DNA of 64,000 bases from Chlorella sorokiniana (GCA_025917655.1 CP084619.1:3205001-3269000); one strand, 5' to 3'. Counted from the first letter of the stretch, positions 21,732 through 37,062 are shown. Notes: generated by a model not told the origin, from the sequence alone. Numbers and translations: made by a program.

Positions 21732-22461
21732 TCATGCGGCACAGCGCCATGACGCCAGCCCTCGGGATGAGCCGTCGGCCTGGTCATCAGCGGTGCTGAG
21801 GCCCTCTGCCGCGCATTCTACAGTTGTCAGGTCCGCCATGCCAAGGTACTGCAATGTCATCTTGCCTTGCACTGGTGAGTAGGCTTGTGAGGTCGAGTGC
21901 GACAGGCGGAAACGCCTGCTTGAGGTGAGCACGGTGCCTGCCCACCTTCAGGCTGGGCTTGAGCTCCGCTGCTACCTGGTAAATGGGCTGGCCGCGTCGC
22001 TGGCGGCTGCAGCAACGACCCAGAGTAGCGCGTGTTGTCTTGCGATTGTAACCATCATCTATTGCTGGGTTTGACTAAGACTGACGCTGTCAGGAGGAGC
22101 GTTGTGAGCCAGGCTGCTGGAGGTGCCTCTTCTGTGTCTCGCTGCCTTACTTCCTTCATGCTCTGCGCGAATCAATCTTAATCCAGGAAGTTGATCCAGC
22201 TCCTGCATCCCCCCATCCGTGCAGCTATAGCACAAGCAGCACCGTTGGCAAGGCTGCCGCTCGTGGCGGTAGTGGGCACTGAGCGGCAGGCGCAAGCTCG
22301 AGGTACTGGTGTGCCCAGACTCCCCGAACTACTGTTCTCGTAGCCCCCGTGGGATGTGCTACAACAATCACAAGCTGGGGTGCCGGCGCAAGTCGAGCGC
22401 TCGAGCGCCCACTCGCATGTGGGCTGCTAAGCGCCCCCGGGACGCGTTTGCCGTGTCGCAT
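21732..22461 (-). CDS. Possible minus-strand gene, unknown
   Basis: Weak evidence. An ATG at 22461 opens MRHGKRVPGALSSPHASGR, rich in Arg and Ser like a transit peptide. Further on, QPIYQVAAELKPSLK lies between splice-like signals at about 21990-21950, and a final frame reads MTLQYLGMADLTTVECAAEG to a stop at 21734-21732. Codon bias is mixed and no family is recognisable. It may equally be noncoding sequence after the OTU gene. Confidence 0.2.
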
Positions 22462-22488
22462 CACCCTGAATAAACACTGGATTGGCAT

Positions 22489-23600
22489 GTGAAGCGCGTC
22501 TTCCGCGCAATTGGCCCGAGGAGGAAGCCTCCTATGCTGAAGCGGTGGCAAGGTGGAAGGCGTCTCGGGAGAAGGCGTCTTTCTGGCCACGCGTTGGTCT
22601 CCTCTGCTGGGACCTGTTTCAAACACGACTTCGCAGGTTTTTCACGGCAGCACACGGCAGGCCTAGCGGGAAGTCTTGTGTCAAGCTCTCCCAGCCCAGC
22701 TGCGGGATCCTCGGCACGCTCGCCCCGACTTGCCGTCCGAGCGCGAGCAGGAGCATGTCTGGGCTCAAGCTGGGGCCCAGGCCCAGCACCTGGCTGCCGC
22801 ACCCGGCCAGGGGCTGCTGCTGCCGCTGCCGCCGCTCCCGCGCTGGCTACACCACTCACCAGGAACAGATTTGCTGGGTGCACACCTGCTGTCGAGGGGA
22901 ACCAGTGCTGAGCGGCAAGGAGGCATGTCAGGAAGAGGGGATGGCGCCGGCAGCAAGCCAGGTATGCGGCACGCGTGCCGGGCACTGCCTGTTCCCGTGC
23001 TCATGCTCTAGCATCGTTGACAAGTCAAAAGTGCAACTTGCTCTCGTCATTGCAGGCAACACTGGACGCAGTAGGTGGCTGCGATCGTCAGCAGGAGCAG
23101 CTCAGCAGCAGATGGCACCACACCGGCCTGGTGGCCGCCGTGGCGGCATCACACCGCACCCTGTGCCACAGCAGGGAGGAGAGCAGGGCAGCTCCAGTGC
23201 TTCAATGGAGAACAGCGAGCATGCTCAGGATGCTGGCGCTTTTCAGACCGGCGGTTGCAGGCCCGGCGGGCGTCGAAGCGCACCAGCCAGCCGGTCTCAC
23301 GCAGCAGCCACAGAGCCGCGGTGGGCCCTGGAGCGGGCGCACATCTGCAGTGGCGCAGCCTGTTGCTCCTTTCAGGCCTGGAGGGCGGCTGCATAGGGAC
23401 GACGCCAGCATGCATGACAGCCCGGGCAGCAAAGAGGAGCAGCAGCTTGCAGCGGCGGAGGCAGCGGCAGCAGACGTAGCGGGGGCAGCGGCTAAGGACC
23501 TTGCGTTGCTAGCACGGCTAGCAGATGGGGACCTTGAATTTGAGCCGCTGCCGGACGACGCCATGCCAGAGGGACTCACACCGCAGGCAAGTCATGACTG
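22489..23600 (+). CDS. Uncharacterised gene, uncertain structure
   Basis: I do not recognise this sequence. An ATG at 22489 opens a basic N-terminus (MKRVFRAIGPRRKPPMLKRW). A middle frame includes LPSEREQEHVWAQAGAQAQ and GTSAERQGGMSGRGDGAG. After a likely acceptor at about 23055 comes more low-complexity sequence, then an Ala-rich acidic end containing LARLADGDLEFEPLPDDAMP. That end is followed by CAG and a GCAAGT, which would be a GC donor, but no next exon is evident. At least two frames are needed. It could be one gene with sequence errors or partly noncoding. Confidence 0.3.
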
Positions 23601-24428
23601 TGCAGTTGGCTGGGCTGAGAAAGTTTCGTCGAGGGTGCTCCATGTCAGGTCTGCCATCATTCGATAGCCATCGAATGATGTCAGAGCTGCAATTGTGCAG
23701 AATCGCATTCTTATAGTTCTGTTTTAGTAGAACATAATGGTATTTGCACCAAAAGAATGTGGCAGTGATCGACATGGCCCAAAGCCTTTGAGGCCAGCGC
23801 TTCCCGCCACGCAACCGGCCTTCGCGGCATTTACTGGCTCTGTTCACATGTGGGTCTAAACTGAACAATCAAGCTTTCGGATAAGCCCAGCAATAAGCTA
23901 GACAAAACATTTTCAAGAAGCAAGTTCTGAAAGCGGGGACAGGAGGAGCCTCCTCCTGTTCATGTCGTTCAGGGTGTCAGTGAAGGCTTACCGTCACTCT
24001 GAAGGCAGCATCACGCACCATGTCTTGCAGTTTTGTGCTTCCCGCTCTGCCAGCAGCCGGCACTAGTTTGCAATAACTGTGCAGACTGGTGCCTGCAGCT
24101 TTCGTGGGCTGTCCAGCCAGCTGGCTGTCCTGTTCTTCTGGTGCAGTGAAACCAGAAACCACTGTGGCTGTCTGCCAAGCTGCCTAGCCTTGCAGCAACT
24201 TCGCGTTTCTGAGACTTCGCTGTGTTATTGAGAAAGAGACGTCGAACTTGGGCTTGATTTGGCGCAAGTACACCCATCTGCTGTCAGATTGTTGTGCGGC
24301 GGCGTGCACGCTGTGAGTCAGTTTGAAATGTGAGGCCCGGTGGTTGTAGCAGCCCACAAGACGGGGTCACGGACTGTCGCTGCACTCTATTTTGTCGTTG
24401 CCCATTGTCTTATTTACACCTTGCAAAC
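23601..24428. other. Upstream region of SRPK gene
   Basis: About 0.8 kb of lower-GC sequence. No coding signal seen. A TATTTACA element lies about 15 bp before the SRPK start codon and may belong to its promoter or 5' UTR. Confidence 0.5.
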
Positions 24429-27237
<2,809 letters not shown>

Positions 27238-27726
27238 GCTCGTAGGCTGTACAATACACCCCACAGCTCACATCTCCCATCTGATTCTTGCCCATCGGCA
27301 CCTCAGATACCCTTGTCAATCCAGCTCACAGTTGGCAGTCTCGTTTCAAGTTTCTTTCCGCAGATAGAGATAGCTAGGCCCCTTAGGACCCCAGCCCTGC
27401 CCCGGCAGGTGCCCAAACCTCCATAGCGGCCCCGCGTTTGCAGGCGCGGTGCCGCTTCACATTGTGCGCTCTGGCTCCCTCGCTCCTCCGTGATGCTCAG
27501 CGCGTGTGCACCCTTTTTGCCTCTGCATCAACACCATTGATTGATCCTTGTACTCGACGGCCCCTTGCACGCCGCGGCTCACATTGTGTAGAAAACCAGC
27601 CCCATCCACACAGTTACACGTCAAGTTTCACATGGGAGCAAAGGGTGGTGCAAGGCAGTTGGCAAGTGCACAATTCTGCACAGTGCAGCGGCAGCCAGGG
27701 CCTGATGGCTGGCACTCGGCAGCGCC
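27238..27726. other. Convergent 3' region, SRPK and papain-family gene
   Basis: About 490 bp with lower GC between two convergent stops; 3' UTRs of both genes. It contains TTACA at 27614-27618 (TGTAA on the minus strand), a plausible poly(A) signal for the protease gene. Confidence 0.6.
27614..27618 (-). terminator. TGTAA polyadenylation motif, papain-family gene
   Basis: TGTAA on the minus strand, 109 bases after the stop of the protease gene. TGTAA is the usual green algal polyadenylation signal. Confidence 0.5.
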
Positions 27727-30700
27727 CTACACCCGCAGGTCAACATAGACTGGCTCAGAGGCCACGCCGCAGTCGTTGGTGCCGCGAGCCACCCGCATGT
27801 ACCCGCCTTCACCCTGCACAGAGGCAGAGCCAAAGGGTGTGCAGGTGACAAGGGGGCATGGGGGGGGGCAACGCCACCGTGTGCAGCTAGGAAGCTGCGG
27901 TGAACCGCGTGCCCGCGTCAAGGCAGTGCTGGGGGTGGGGTGGGGATGGTGGAGGTGGTGGCCCTGCTATGCAGCAAGCTGCAGGGGGCTAAATGGCCAG
28001 GGTGTACAGCCTGCACCCACCCAGTACGGACTCCAGATGTTCTTACTGCAGGCAAGGTTGGCGGCAAGCAGCAGCAAGTCGTGACACAGCCAAGAGGGTT
28101 CTGGCAAGACGCAAGCCTACTCACGCGCTCCTGCGAGGCGCAGCCTCACTCACACAAGCCAGTAGTCCTGCCCGTCGTCGGTGGTGCCGTAGCCGCTGTA
28201 GGCGGGGCGGTACATCCCAAGCAAGCGAACGTCAGCTGTTGCAGCCATCCCAAGATCAGCGCGACGGCTGGTTGCAGGCGGCGCAGCAGCCTGGCCACGC
28301 ACCCTCACACGCAGCTGCTCACTGCCTCGCCGCCCCTCATCTCGGCACCCCTGCAGCCATCTGCCTCCCTGCACACCTGATGATGACGGCATGATCCAGG
28401 TCAGCGGGCTGCGTGGCGCAGTCGGGGTGGGAGTAGATGCCGCCGGCGTAGAAGCGGAACGAGTCGTGGGAGGCGTCAACTGGGGGGGGGGGGATAGCAG
28501 CACATTCGCACTACAATGCAGCAGGCGACAAGGCACCGCCGTTGCCATTACCCAGCACAACGGCGGCATGTGCGTGGCACAGGCGTGCTGCGCTCCGCAG
28601 CTCAAAGCTGCTGCTGCCAGCACGGCGCCCGCTGGCGCACTCTCCCTCTCACTTGACACAATCATGGGGCCGCGTGTGAGCACCGCCTCCTTCAGAGCCG
28701 CCTCGCCGCCCTCCACCAGCACCCAGTTGCCTGCGGTGAGGCCAGGGGCAGCAGTGGGATCCCGGTGCAGCGGCAGCGGCAGCAAGGCTCCGCACCCGCC
28801 CTGACGCATCACCCGGACGCGACGGCCTGCAAGGCACGTGGTGCGCGGCATCGCCCAAGCCCCTCTGCTGCGCGCCGCCATGCCCCCGCACCCACCCTTG
28901 AACCTCTTCTGCGCCACGTCGGTGCGGCAGAAGTTGTTGACCCCCTGGTACGGGTAGTCGGCCTGGGTGGCCAGCCCGCCGCGGTGCAGCGCCCAGTTGA
29001 GGGCGCGGATCTGGTCCCCGCCTGCGCGCAGGGCAGGGAGAGGGGTTGATGGGGCCGACAGCTGCAGCTGCATACAGCAGCAAGTGGCGCCTGGCCAGGT
29101 GGCTGTGTATCTGCGTGTTGAGTGCCAAGGGGCGGGATCGGGTCGGTCGTGACTGGTGGCCCCAGCAAAGGCTGCCCCACCCACCGTAGCAGCCCTTGTT
29201 GCCGCTGTCCCAGCCGCAGTCCACCATGTGCTGCTCGGAGAGGAGCTGCTGGGAGGCGGTGGCGCGGTACCAGGCAGACTCAATGGCGCCCACGGTTGAG
29301 AAGGCCTGGGGGGCGCGACGCTTGCTTCCGGTGGGGCGTGCGCTGCTCGCGCGGATGCCCAACGGTGAATGTGAGATGCCCGCCAAGGTTGCTGCTGGTG
29401 CACATTCCTGACATTCCTTGGCACGCAGGCAGCGGTGCTACCCCACACGGGCCAGCCCCCCCCCTTCCCCTCACAGGCGGCAGCAGCGCACCCAGCAGGA
29501 GCCGCAGGCCGCCTGGTCCTTGACGGGGCTGTCGGCGGGCGTGCCCCTCCAAATGACTGCGCGGGGGGAGGAGGAGGCAGCCAGGCGAGGCGTGGCGCGC
29601 GGTGCAGAGCCGCACAAAGCCCTCACTGCGCTGCTGCTGTCCCCGGGGGCATGTGCCGTGGCTGAAGGAATGTGGGGTGTGCAGGCAGGGGCAGGCAGCG
29701 GGGGCCCACCTTCAGCGGGCACCATGTGCGGCGGCACCGACGGCTTGTGCAGGCGCACGCCCGGCTGCTCCGCGGCCAGCAGGCGCGGCGAGTGCCTGGC
29801 AGGGCAGCACGCGCAGACAGGCCGGGGGTGAAGTGCGCCGGGGCAAGCGTCAACGTGCGCGTGCTGTGCCGCCGCCAGAGATCACAGCGCTGACGGAAGC
29901 CGCGGCAGCCCGACTGCAAAATTTGTCGCTCCCAGCTGCATGCCGCTCGCTGCGCCCCCCGCGCCCCATCGCGTGTGCACACCTGCCGGGCCTCACCACC
30001 GCCAGGTACTCCTCGCGCGTCCAGTCGGCCAGGTGGTTGAGGGCCAGGCGGTGCGCCACGCCCGCCGCCGACGCGTTGCGCACATACGCGGCGCTGGCTT
30101 GGTAGGCGGTGAGGCGGGCGCGGTACTCTGGCGCATGGCGGTGCCGCCGCCCGTGCCTGCGCAGGGCAGGCAGGCGTGGGAGAGCGGGGGCGGGTGCGGG
30201 GCGGGGGCCGGGCAGCCTCTGCCAGCTGCCACTGCCAGCTGCCACTGCCATCGCCCTCACGACGGGCAGCGCGTGTGGTTTCCCCACCGCCCCCACCTGT
30301 GCGCGAATGCATCGTAGCCGGCGTGGCCCCAGTGCACGTTGGGCATGTGCGCCGCAAACTGCAGCCGCAGCGCGCCTGCAGCGCGCTGGGGGCAGCCCCC
30401 CCCTGCCAGCGCCTGCGGCGTGGGCCAGGGCTGCGTCCGGGCGGCGGGCACGCAGTCGTCGGGTGCGAGGCCGCGCGGCAGCTGGAAGTCCTCGTGCGCT
30501 AGGGGCCCTGGCTGGAAAGCGTAGTAGCTGGCCACATATTCGTCCTTGTGCCCGCCTGGGGCAGGGGGAAGCGGTTGGGGGTGGCGGCATGGGCGGTGAG
30601 CGCATGAGCAGCTGGCGACCTGGGGGCGGGATGTGGGCAGGCGCTTGTTCCCCGCAGAGCGGCGGCAGCTCCCTGCCACCACCCACGCCTGCCTGCTCCC

Positions 30701-32156
30701 CGCCCCGCGCCCCACCCCACCAGTGAGCAGGTTGACCCCCATCATCCAGAGGCGCAGCGGCACGCCGTCCCGCGTCACGTAGAAGCGGTACTGGAGCAAG
30801 GGGGCGTGCATGTGCAGAGGGCGAGTCCTGGGCACAGCAGCACAGGCACCGCGCTGCAGGCGGGGCCGCAGCGTGCGGCTGCCCACCTTCATCTGCATGT
30901 CCTCCCCCTCTGCAGGGGCACAAGAGGGGCAGCACAGGCCGCGGGCGTCACGACCGGCCCCTGCCTGCCCGCCTCGGCGCTGCCTGCCGCAGGGCCACAG
31001 CGATGCACATGCCGTGCTCTGCTGGTCCCCCCCACGCGGCTGCGCTCGCGGCATGAGCCCCACCCCGCGCCCACCCGTGAGGTCCCACTCGTACACCCGC
31101 GCCGTGTCCCCAGTCTCCTTGAACACCTCTGTGCCCGCGTACGCCCACCGCGACTCCGACAGGTCGGGCAGCAGCTACAGGGGGGGCGAGGGTGGCGCGA
31201 CAGCAGATGCTCATACTTAGATACCACGCGGGGCTGTTGCAAGCGTGCGGTGCAAGCATGCACGGAGGAGGGTAAGCAGAGGCCTTCAGCAGACCCTCGG
31301 CAAGTCTCACAAAGCTCAGCAGCTTGGCCGGCTTCTTCTCCCAGTCAAACAGGTAGGGGCCGGCGGCATCTGCCCCCACCCCGCCCGCTGCGGCGCTCAG
31401 CCGCCTCCGCTGCTGGGACACAGGGTCCCCCTCCCCTGTGCTGACCCCTGTATCGCCCTCCTCCCGTGCCTCGTCGCCGGCTGGCTGGCGGGGCTGGCGC
31501 GCTGCCTCCAGTGTGGGCCCGCTGCCGCCGTGCACCTCGTCCTGCCAGCACACATACCTGTCCTGAGCCGGGAACACCTCGTACATCAGGTTGACTGCGG
31601 CAGGGGCAGGTGGAGGGCTCGGGTCAGAGGGGAGCATCCAGCGCAAGCCCTGGCACCCACCCACGCCGCTGGGTGTGCTGCACGCGGGGCACAGCAGAAG
31701 TGGTGCGCCTGCCGCGGGCCAGCATCGGCCGCTCACCCGGCACCAGCGTTATGACAGTCTCCACGCCATTTCGCACCACCTTCTGGCGCCCCAGCCGCGT
31801 GTCCTGCCAGGCCTGGTAGGTGTACCTGCAGGAAAAGGCGGCAGCAGGGGGACGCATGCTGGCACAGTCAACCCCGCAAAGCGTCTTTGGTCCACCCAGG
31901 CACTCACTTGAAGGCACTCTCCTGGGGCATGTACTCGTCAATGTAAGGCACTGAGAAGTTGAAAGAGATCTGCAGGATGGCACCAGACGGGCTGTTGGCG
32001 ATGGGGCTTGCAGGCGCGCCTGCCTGCTGCACCCGACGGCGCTGCACGGCGCACCTGATACTCCTCAGGCCAAACCGGCCGCTCAGGCTCGATGTCATCG
32101 ATCTGGCGAGCCCATGCAAGCGCCATGAGCAGAGATAGCGCGAGCAGGAGCCTCAT
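27727..32156 (-). CDS. Papain-family (C1A) cysteine protease with large N-terminal domain, cfaD-like
   Basis: Secreted or vacuolar protease resembling Dictyostelium counting factor-associated protein D. The ATG at 32156 opens a signal peptide (MRLLLALSLLMALAWA). An N-terminal domain of about 300 residues follows, with FNFSVPYIDEYMPQ, VNLMYEVFPAQDRYVCWQD, SRWAYAGTEVFKETGD and MKYRFYVTRDGVPLRLW. Then comes a propeptide-like part (HRLALNHLADWTREEYLAV, inhibitor I29 type). In the mature enzyme the active-site Cys is in VKDQAACGSCW, followed across an intron by AFSTVGAIESAWYRAT. The His is in DLDHAVIIIGYGTTDDG. The catalytic Asn sits alone in a 25-nt exon (28045-28021) reading KNIWSPYW, joined in frame to GEGGYMRVARGTNDCG. 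Most papains have NSW there; this has NIW. The stop is at 27729-27727. Some exons in the 29600-31500 part are low-complexity and their borders are not fixed. Confidence 0.92.
28021..28045 (-). other. 25-nt micro-exon with the protease's catalytic Asn
   Basis: On the minus strand, CTGCAG precedes TAAGAAC and the exon ends TACTGG before gtgggt. It supplies the end of Val, then KNIWSPYW, and joins the upstream exon (ending at 28154) and the downstream GEGGYM exon in frame. Confidence 0.85.
28482..28493 (-). repeat. G12/C12 run forming a polypyrimidine tract
   Basis: Twelve G on the plus strand, which are twelve C on the transcribed strand. The C run is followed at once by CAG and the exon encoding DASHDSFRFYAGG, so it is the polypyrimidine tract of that acceptor. 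Confidence 0.9.
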
Positions 32157-32421
32157 ATTGCTTAGCCCAAGCAAGGGCTTTGGGTAGAAGGATAGGTAGG
32201 TGGTGCAAGGCCACCCTCGGCAATCCCTCCTTTATTAAGTTATTATGACTGTGTGCCTGCGCTTGGCGCAAGCCCCACAAAGCAAGTTTCATGATTGCCA
32301 GCCTGTCAACGAAGGTCCTTGATGGGGGCAGCATTCTGGGCATACAGCATATCGAATGCATATGAAATAGCGGCAAATACTTGATAACACAGGAGTGAGG
32401 CTAAAACGTAGTCGTCGGCGG
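32157..32421. promoter_or_regulatory. Divergent promoter, papain-family gene and NOP2
   Basis: Only 265 bp separate the two start codons, so core promoters and 5' UTRs of both genes must lie here. A relatively AT-rich centre stands out against the GC-rich coding DNA. No canonical TATA box was identified with confidence. Confidence 0.5.
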
Positions 32422-35400
32422 ATGGCCCGCACCAAGGAAGTGAAGAAGGCGGACAAGGCCCCGTTCCAAGCTCAGCCCAAACGGTAATAAGATGGGAGGG
32501 CATGCCTGTTGCCCTCTTGGGGTGCATGCTGAACAATGCATGTTCGCTCGTTGTGCCTGGCCTTCACAGCGCGCTGCAACCGTAAACCACTGCAGTAAAC
32601 GGGAGAACGGAGGCCAACAGCGTCCTGCGGCCGCCCCTCAGCGCCCAGTCAAGGTGCGCACCCTGCTGCCAGCAGCCGCCGCCGGAAACCAGCCGCCGCA
32701 ACACCCGTCCAGCCTGTGCAGCGCAATTTAGCTTGTCCTTCAGGCCTTCACGTTTTATATCTCCCTGGAAATGCCCCTGGTGCGTGGTTTCAGGCTGCCG
32801 TTGTTGGGGTTGCTGGCAAGAAGCAGGCGGGCGTGCAACGGCCAAAGGGGTTCACCGACCACAACGCCACATGGCTCAAGCCCAAGGCGCGGCAGGAGGA
32901 GCCCAGCAGCGAGGAGGAGGAGGAGGCGGAGTCCGGGTCTGAAGGAGAGGAGGAGGAGCAGTCGCTCACGGGCGAGGAGTTCTCGTCCGACGGCACGGAG
33001 GGCAGCGACGGTGCGGCGCGCATGCACAGCCTGCTGGACCCCACCCCCGCCCCGTCCTGGCTGCTCTGCTGGTGTTTGCAAGGAGGCGATCCAATGGCTG
33101 CCTACGCGTGGACGCTGGGCCGAGCAGTGGCTCGCGCTTGCGTGGCAGCCCAGCAGCCTGCCTGCCTCGCCTGCTGCAGGAGTGGGTGAGCTGGACTCTG
33201 ACGACTTGATGGACGACGACTTTGGCTCCGCCTCGGACGATGAGGGGGAGGAGGAGGGCGCCAGCGGCAGCCAGGACGAGGATGAGGGGAGCGAGGAGGA
33301 TGTCGACGCTGCACACCCGGCGGCAAACGGCAAGCCCAAGGCAGCGGCAGCTGCCAAGGGTAGGGCTCAGCCGCAGCAGGAGCTGTGGAGCGACGACGAG
33401 GAGGGCGACGAGGAGGGCGGCCAGGGCTTTGGCGGCGCCAGCAGCGACGAGGAGGGGGGTCGGGTGAGCCGTGAGGTGGTGGCTCGGCGAGGGGCTGGCT
33501 GCCTTCCAGCGTGAGCACCGTTGTGCTCATGTTGCGCCCGGCCCTCGTCCACGCATACGTGCATGCCGACCCCGACTTGCCTGCTCGTCTGCCGCAGAGG
33601 AGGATGGGCTGGACGAGGAGGGCAGCGAGGGGGTCTGGCAGCTCTGAGGGGGAGGAGGAGCTGGAGGTGGAGCGGCGGTCGCGGGCGCTGGACCGTGCGG
33701 CTGCACGGCGGCGGGCGGAGGCCGAGGCCGAGGCTCGGGAGATGGCGGAGGGGGAGGACGGCATGGAGACGAACATCCAGGTGGGGGCTGGGGGACAGAG
33801 CGGGTGCACGCGCACCCTCAGCACCGCAGAGCTGGGCGTGTGCACTGCCTGCTGCCCAGATAGCGCGGCCTTTTCAGACACTTTTGCCATCGCTGGGTGC
33901 GGGCGTCCTCTTTCACCTCCACGGCCCCCCACACACAGCCACCACCGCCAACGTCGCCGCCTGCCGCTCCCCGCCCCGCAGGACTTTGAGGTGGTGACGC
34001 TCCCCAGCGGGCAGCAGGTGGAGGCGGACCGGCTGGCACCCCCGACCTCGCGCTGGTGCAGCGCCGCATCAAGGACGTGGTGCGCACGCTGGAGAATTTC
34101 AAGCAGATGCGGGCGGCGGGGCGCTCGCGGGCAGACTATGTGGAGCAGGTGGGTGCGGGTGTGGGTGGGCCGGCAGGCAGCGGCTGGGCAGCAGAGCACT
34201 CCAAGTGGCTCTCGGCGGTGCGAGGGCGCCGCCCCAAAGCTGAGCCTGCTGGGGGTGCCAGCTGTGTACAGGGGCAGTGCATGTGTGCTGGTGGCACCCG
34301 GGTCCGCGAGGGCAGGGCCCACCTCCAGCTTGTGCTGGCATCTCGGCCCAGGCAATCTAACCTGCTGGCCAAAAGACCCCCTCCCCCCGCAGCTCAAGCG
34401 CGACCTGGCCGCCTACTACTCGTACAACGAGTTCATGGTGGACGCGCTGCTGGGCATGTTTGGGGTGGGGAGGCCCTGGAGCTGATCGAGGCGCAGGAGG
34501 TGGGTGGGCAATGGGGGGGCTCGCTTTCCTCCTGCCTCACCGCACGCTCCCTTTTGCCGGGCACTTGCCGCCCTCATCGCCGACGCCTGCCCTGCCTCCG
34601 CCGCGCCCTGCCGCAGGTGCCGCGCCCCGTGACGCTGCGCACCAACTCGCTCAAGTCGCGGCGTCGGGAGCTGGCGGGTGCGCTGATCAACCGGGGTGTG
34701 AACCTGGACCCCGTGGGCGACTGGTCCAAGGTTGGCCTGGTGGTGTACGAGAGCCAGGTGCCGGTGGGGGCCACCCCGAGTACATGGCGGGGCACTACAT
34801 GCTGCAGGGCGCCTCCTCCTTCCTGCCCTGCATGGCGCTGGCGCCCCAGGAGGGGGAGCAGGTGGTGGACGTGGCGGCGGCACCGGGTGGGTGGGGCGGA
34901 GGGGGCGGGGGAGCAAGCGGGCTGGCCCCGCGTGCGAGGCCGGCGGCAGGGTGTTGCACAGGCCGGCAGGGTGTGGCATGAGAGACAGATGCGCGGGATG
35001 CGCGGCTGCTGCCCGGCCGCGCTCCTGACACACGTTGCTCAACCCTGGTGCCCCCTTCACACAGGCGGCAAGACCACCTACCTGGCGGCCCTGATGCGCA
35101 ACACCGGCATCCTGTTTGCCAATGAAATCAACAAGGAGCGGCTGAAGAGCCTGACCGCCAACATCCAGCGCATGGGGGTCACCAACGCGGGTGAGCGGCG
35201 CGGCAGAGCCGGGGCGGGCGGCACGGGGCGCGTGCGTGCAACAGCCAAGGTCATTCCCTTACAAGTGCTCCATCCCCCCCTTCCCTTCACACCCCTCCTC
35301 TGCCTTGCTCCAAGCGCAGTTGTGTGCAACTACGACGGGCGCCAGCTGCCGCGCGTGCTGGGCGAGCGCAGCGTGGACCGCGTGCTGCTGGACGCGCCCT

Positions 35401-36746
35401 GCTCCGGCACCGGCGTCATCTCCAAGGACCCCTCGGTCAAGGTGGGCGCGGCACAAGCATGCCCCGCCGCTCTGCCACATGCCCCATGCCCTGTCCCCTC
35501 AAGTTTTCACCACGCACCATCCCGCTCATTTGACCGAAGCGCCCTTCCCCCTCTCTCCATCCCCTGCAGTCCAGCAAGAACCAGGACGAGATCTGGAAGT
35601 GCGCCCACCTGCAGAAGCAGCTGCTGCTGGCCGCCATTGATCTGGTCGACGCGGGTTCGGCCACCGGGGATATGTGGTGAGGGCCTGGTGGGGGCATGCG
35701 CTGCACGCAGGGGCCGCCGCCGCGACGCGCGACACGGTTGAGGCCGCTGTCACAGCAGGCCCTCGGCAGCGGCCAGAGCGCTGGATGCACGGTCGCGCGG
35801 ACCCATCTGGTGTCCTTTTGACCCTTAACGCGCGCCGCCCCGCCCCCTCCCCCTTCCCCCACCCCTTTCGCACAGGTCTACTCCACCTGCTCCATGATGG
35901 TGGAGGAAAATGAAAACGTGGTGAACTACGCGCTGCGCAAGCGGGACGTCAAGATTGTGCCCTGCGGCCTGCAGTTTGGGCGCCCTGGCTTCATCCGCTT
36001 CAGGGACTTCCGCTTCCATCCGTCCCTCGCCGAGTCACGCCGCTTCTACCCCCACGCTCACAACCTGGACGGTGGGCGGGCTTGGGAGGGGGAGGGGGAG
36101 GGAAGGGATGCAGGGAACAGAGCGTTGCATTGAGCAGCCGCTGTGCGACGGCACCTTGCTGCCTCTGCTGCACCCTGCTCACCCTGCCCACCTGCCCTGC
36201 CGCCCCCCAGGTTTCTTCGTGTGCAAGCTGAAGAAGGTCAGCAACAAGGTGAAGACTGCCCAGGGGGAGGGCAGCGACAGCGAGGATGAGGGGGAGCAGG
36301 CGGCGGCGGCCAAGGGCGGGCGCCAGGGCAGGCAGCGCAAGCAGCAGGCGGCGGCGGGCAGCGCCAGCAGCGACGATGAGGATGACCACCGTCAGCAGGC
36401 GGCGGCGGGCCCATCCTCCTCGCCTGTGGTGCAGGGCAAGCAGCAGCTGAAGAGGGCAGCAGCAGCAGCGCAGCAGCCCCAGCAGCAGCAGCAGCAGCAG
36501 GGCCAGGCAGCAACGCCTGGGTCTGGAAAGAAGGAGCGTGGCATCGTGAAGCGGGCTCGCGAGGAGCTGCTGGCGGAGATGGCAGCCAAAAAGGCGAAGC
36601 AGGCGCAGGAGCAGGAGCAGCAGCAGCAGCAGCAGCACAAGCAGGCAAACGTTCTTGGAGGTGCAGGCAAGAAAAAGAAGAAGGCAGTGGGCGGTGCGGG
36701 AGGCAAGCCGCCCGGCAAGAAGCAGCAGAAGCCTGCTCGCAAGTGA
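32422..36746 (+). CDS. NOP2: NOP2/NSUN1 25S rRNA (cytosine-5) methyltransferase
   Basis: Nucleolar enzyme that methylates large-subunit rRNA and is needed for 60S assembly. Exon 1 (32422-32483) reads [20 protein letters not shown]. An acidic, Ser-rich N-terminal half follows, including [16 protein letters not shown]. The conserved core starts [17 protein letters not shown] and [14 protein letters not shown], then [22 protein letters not shown]-binding motif I is [19 protein letters not shown]; motif IV is [17 protein letters not shown]; the catalytic Cys is in [14 protein letters not shown]. The fold ends [18 protein letters not shown], then a Gln/Lys-rich nucleolar-type tail to TGA at 36744-36746. 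Four apparent one-base slips occur, near 33630, 34040, 34470 and 34785, each in a G or C run, with conserved protein continuing in the next frame. The exon joining exon 1 to the segment at about 32803 was not resolved. Confidence 0.96.
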
Positions 36747-37062
36747 CCACTGCTTGCGGAACTCTCCCAAGCAGCTGCTGTGAAGGCGGTGGCGGTGATG
36801 GATTGCAGGTTGTAATGCTGATATAGTCAGTCCGTCAATACGAGTGCGCAGAAAAGGGAAAAGAAAATTCAACAAGAGAGGAAGGCCAGCATGTTGCAAC
36901 CATTGAAATCAATGCGGAGCGAAAAACTCAAGTGGAAGGGTCTCGGCAAATGCTTTCATTGCCCAAAGGTGGTTGAGAGGCAACAAAAGTGCATGAGGGT
37001 GTGTATATCATGTTGTAGCTGATGAGTATGTGGCCTAGCTGCACCCAGTACATTCTCAGCTG
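36747..37062. other. Convergent 3' region after NOP2
   Basis: About 315 bp with lower GC; 3' UTRs of two convergent genes. It contains the TGTAA motif at 36811-36815. Nothing coding seen. Confidence 0.6.
36811..36815 (+). terminator. TGTAA polyadenylation motif, NOP2
   Basis: TGTAA 65 bases after the NOP2 stop, the usual green algal polyadenylation signal. Confidence 0.5.

Noticed and set aside
33600-34800. Programmed frameshifting in NOP2
   Set aside because: Four changes in one gene, all in G/C runs and mirrored in many other genes, fit sequence error better than recoding.
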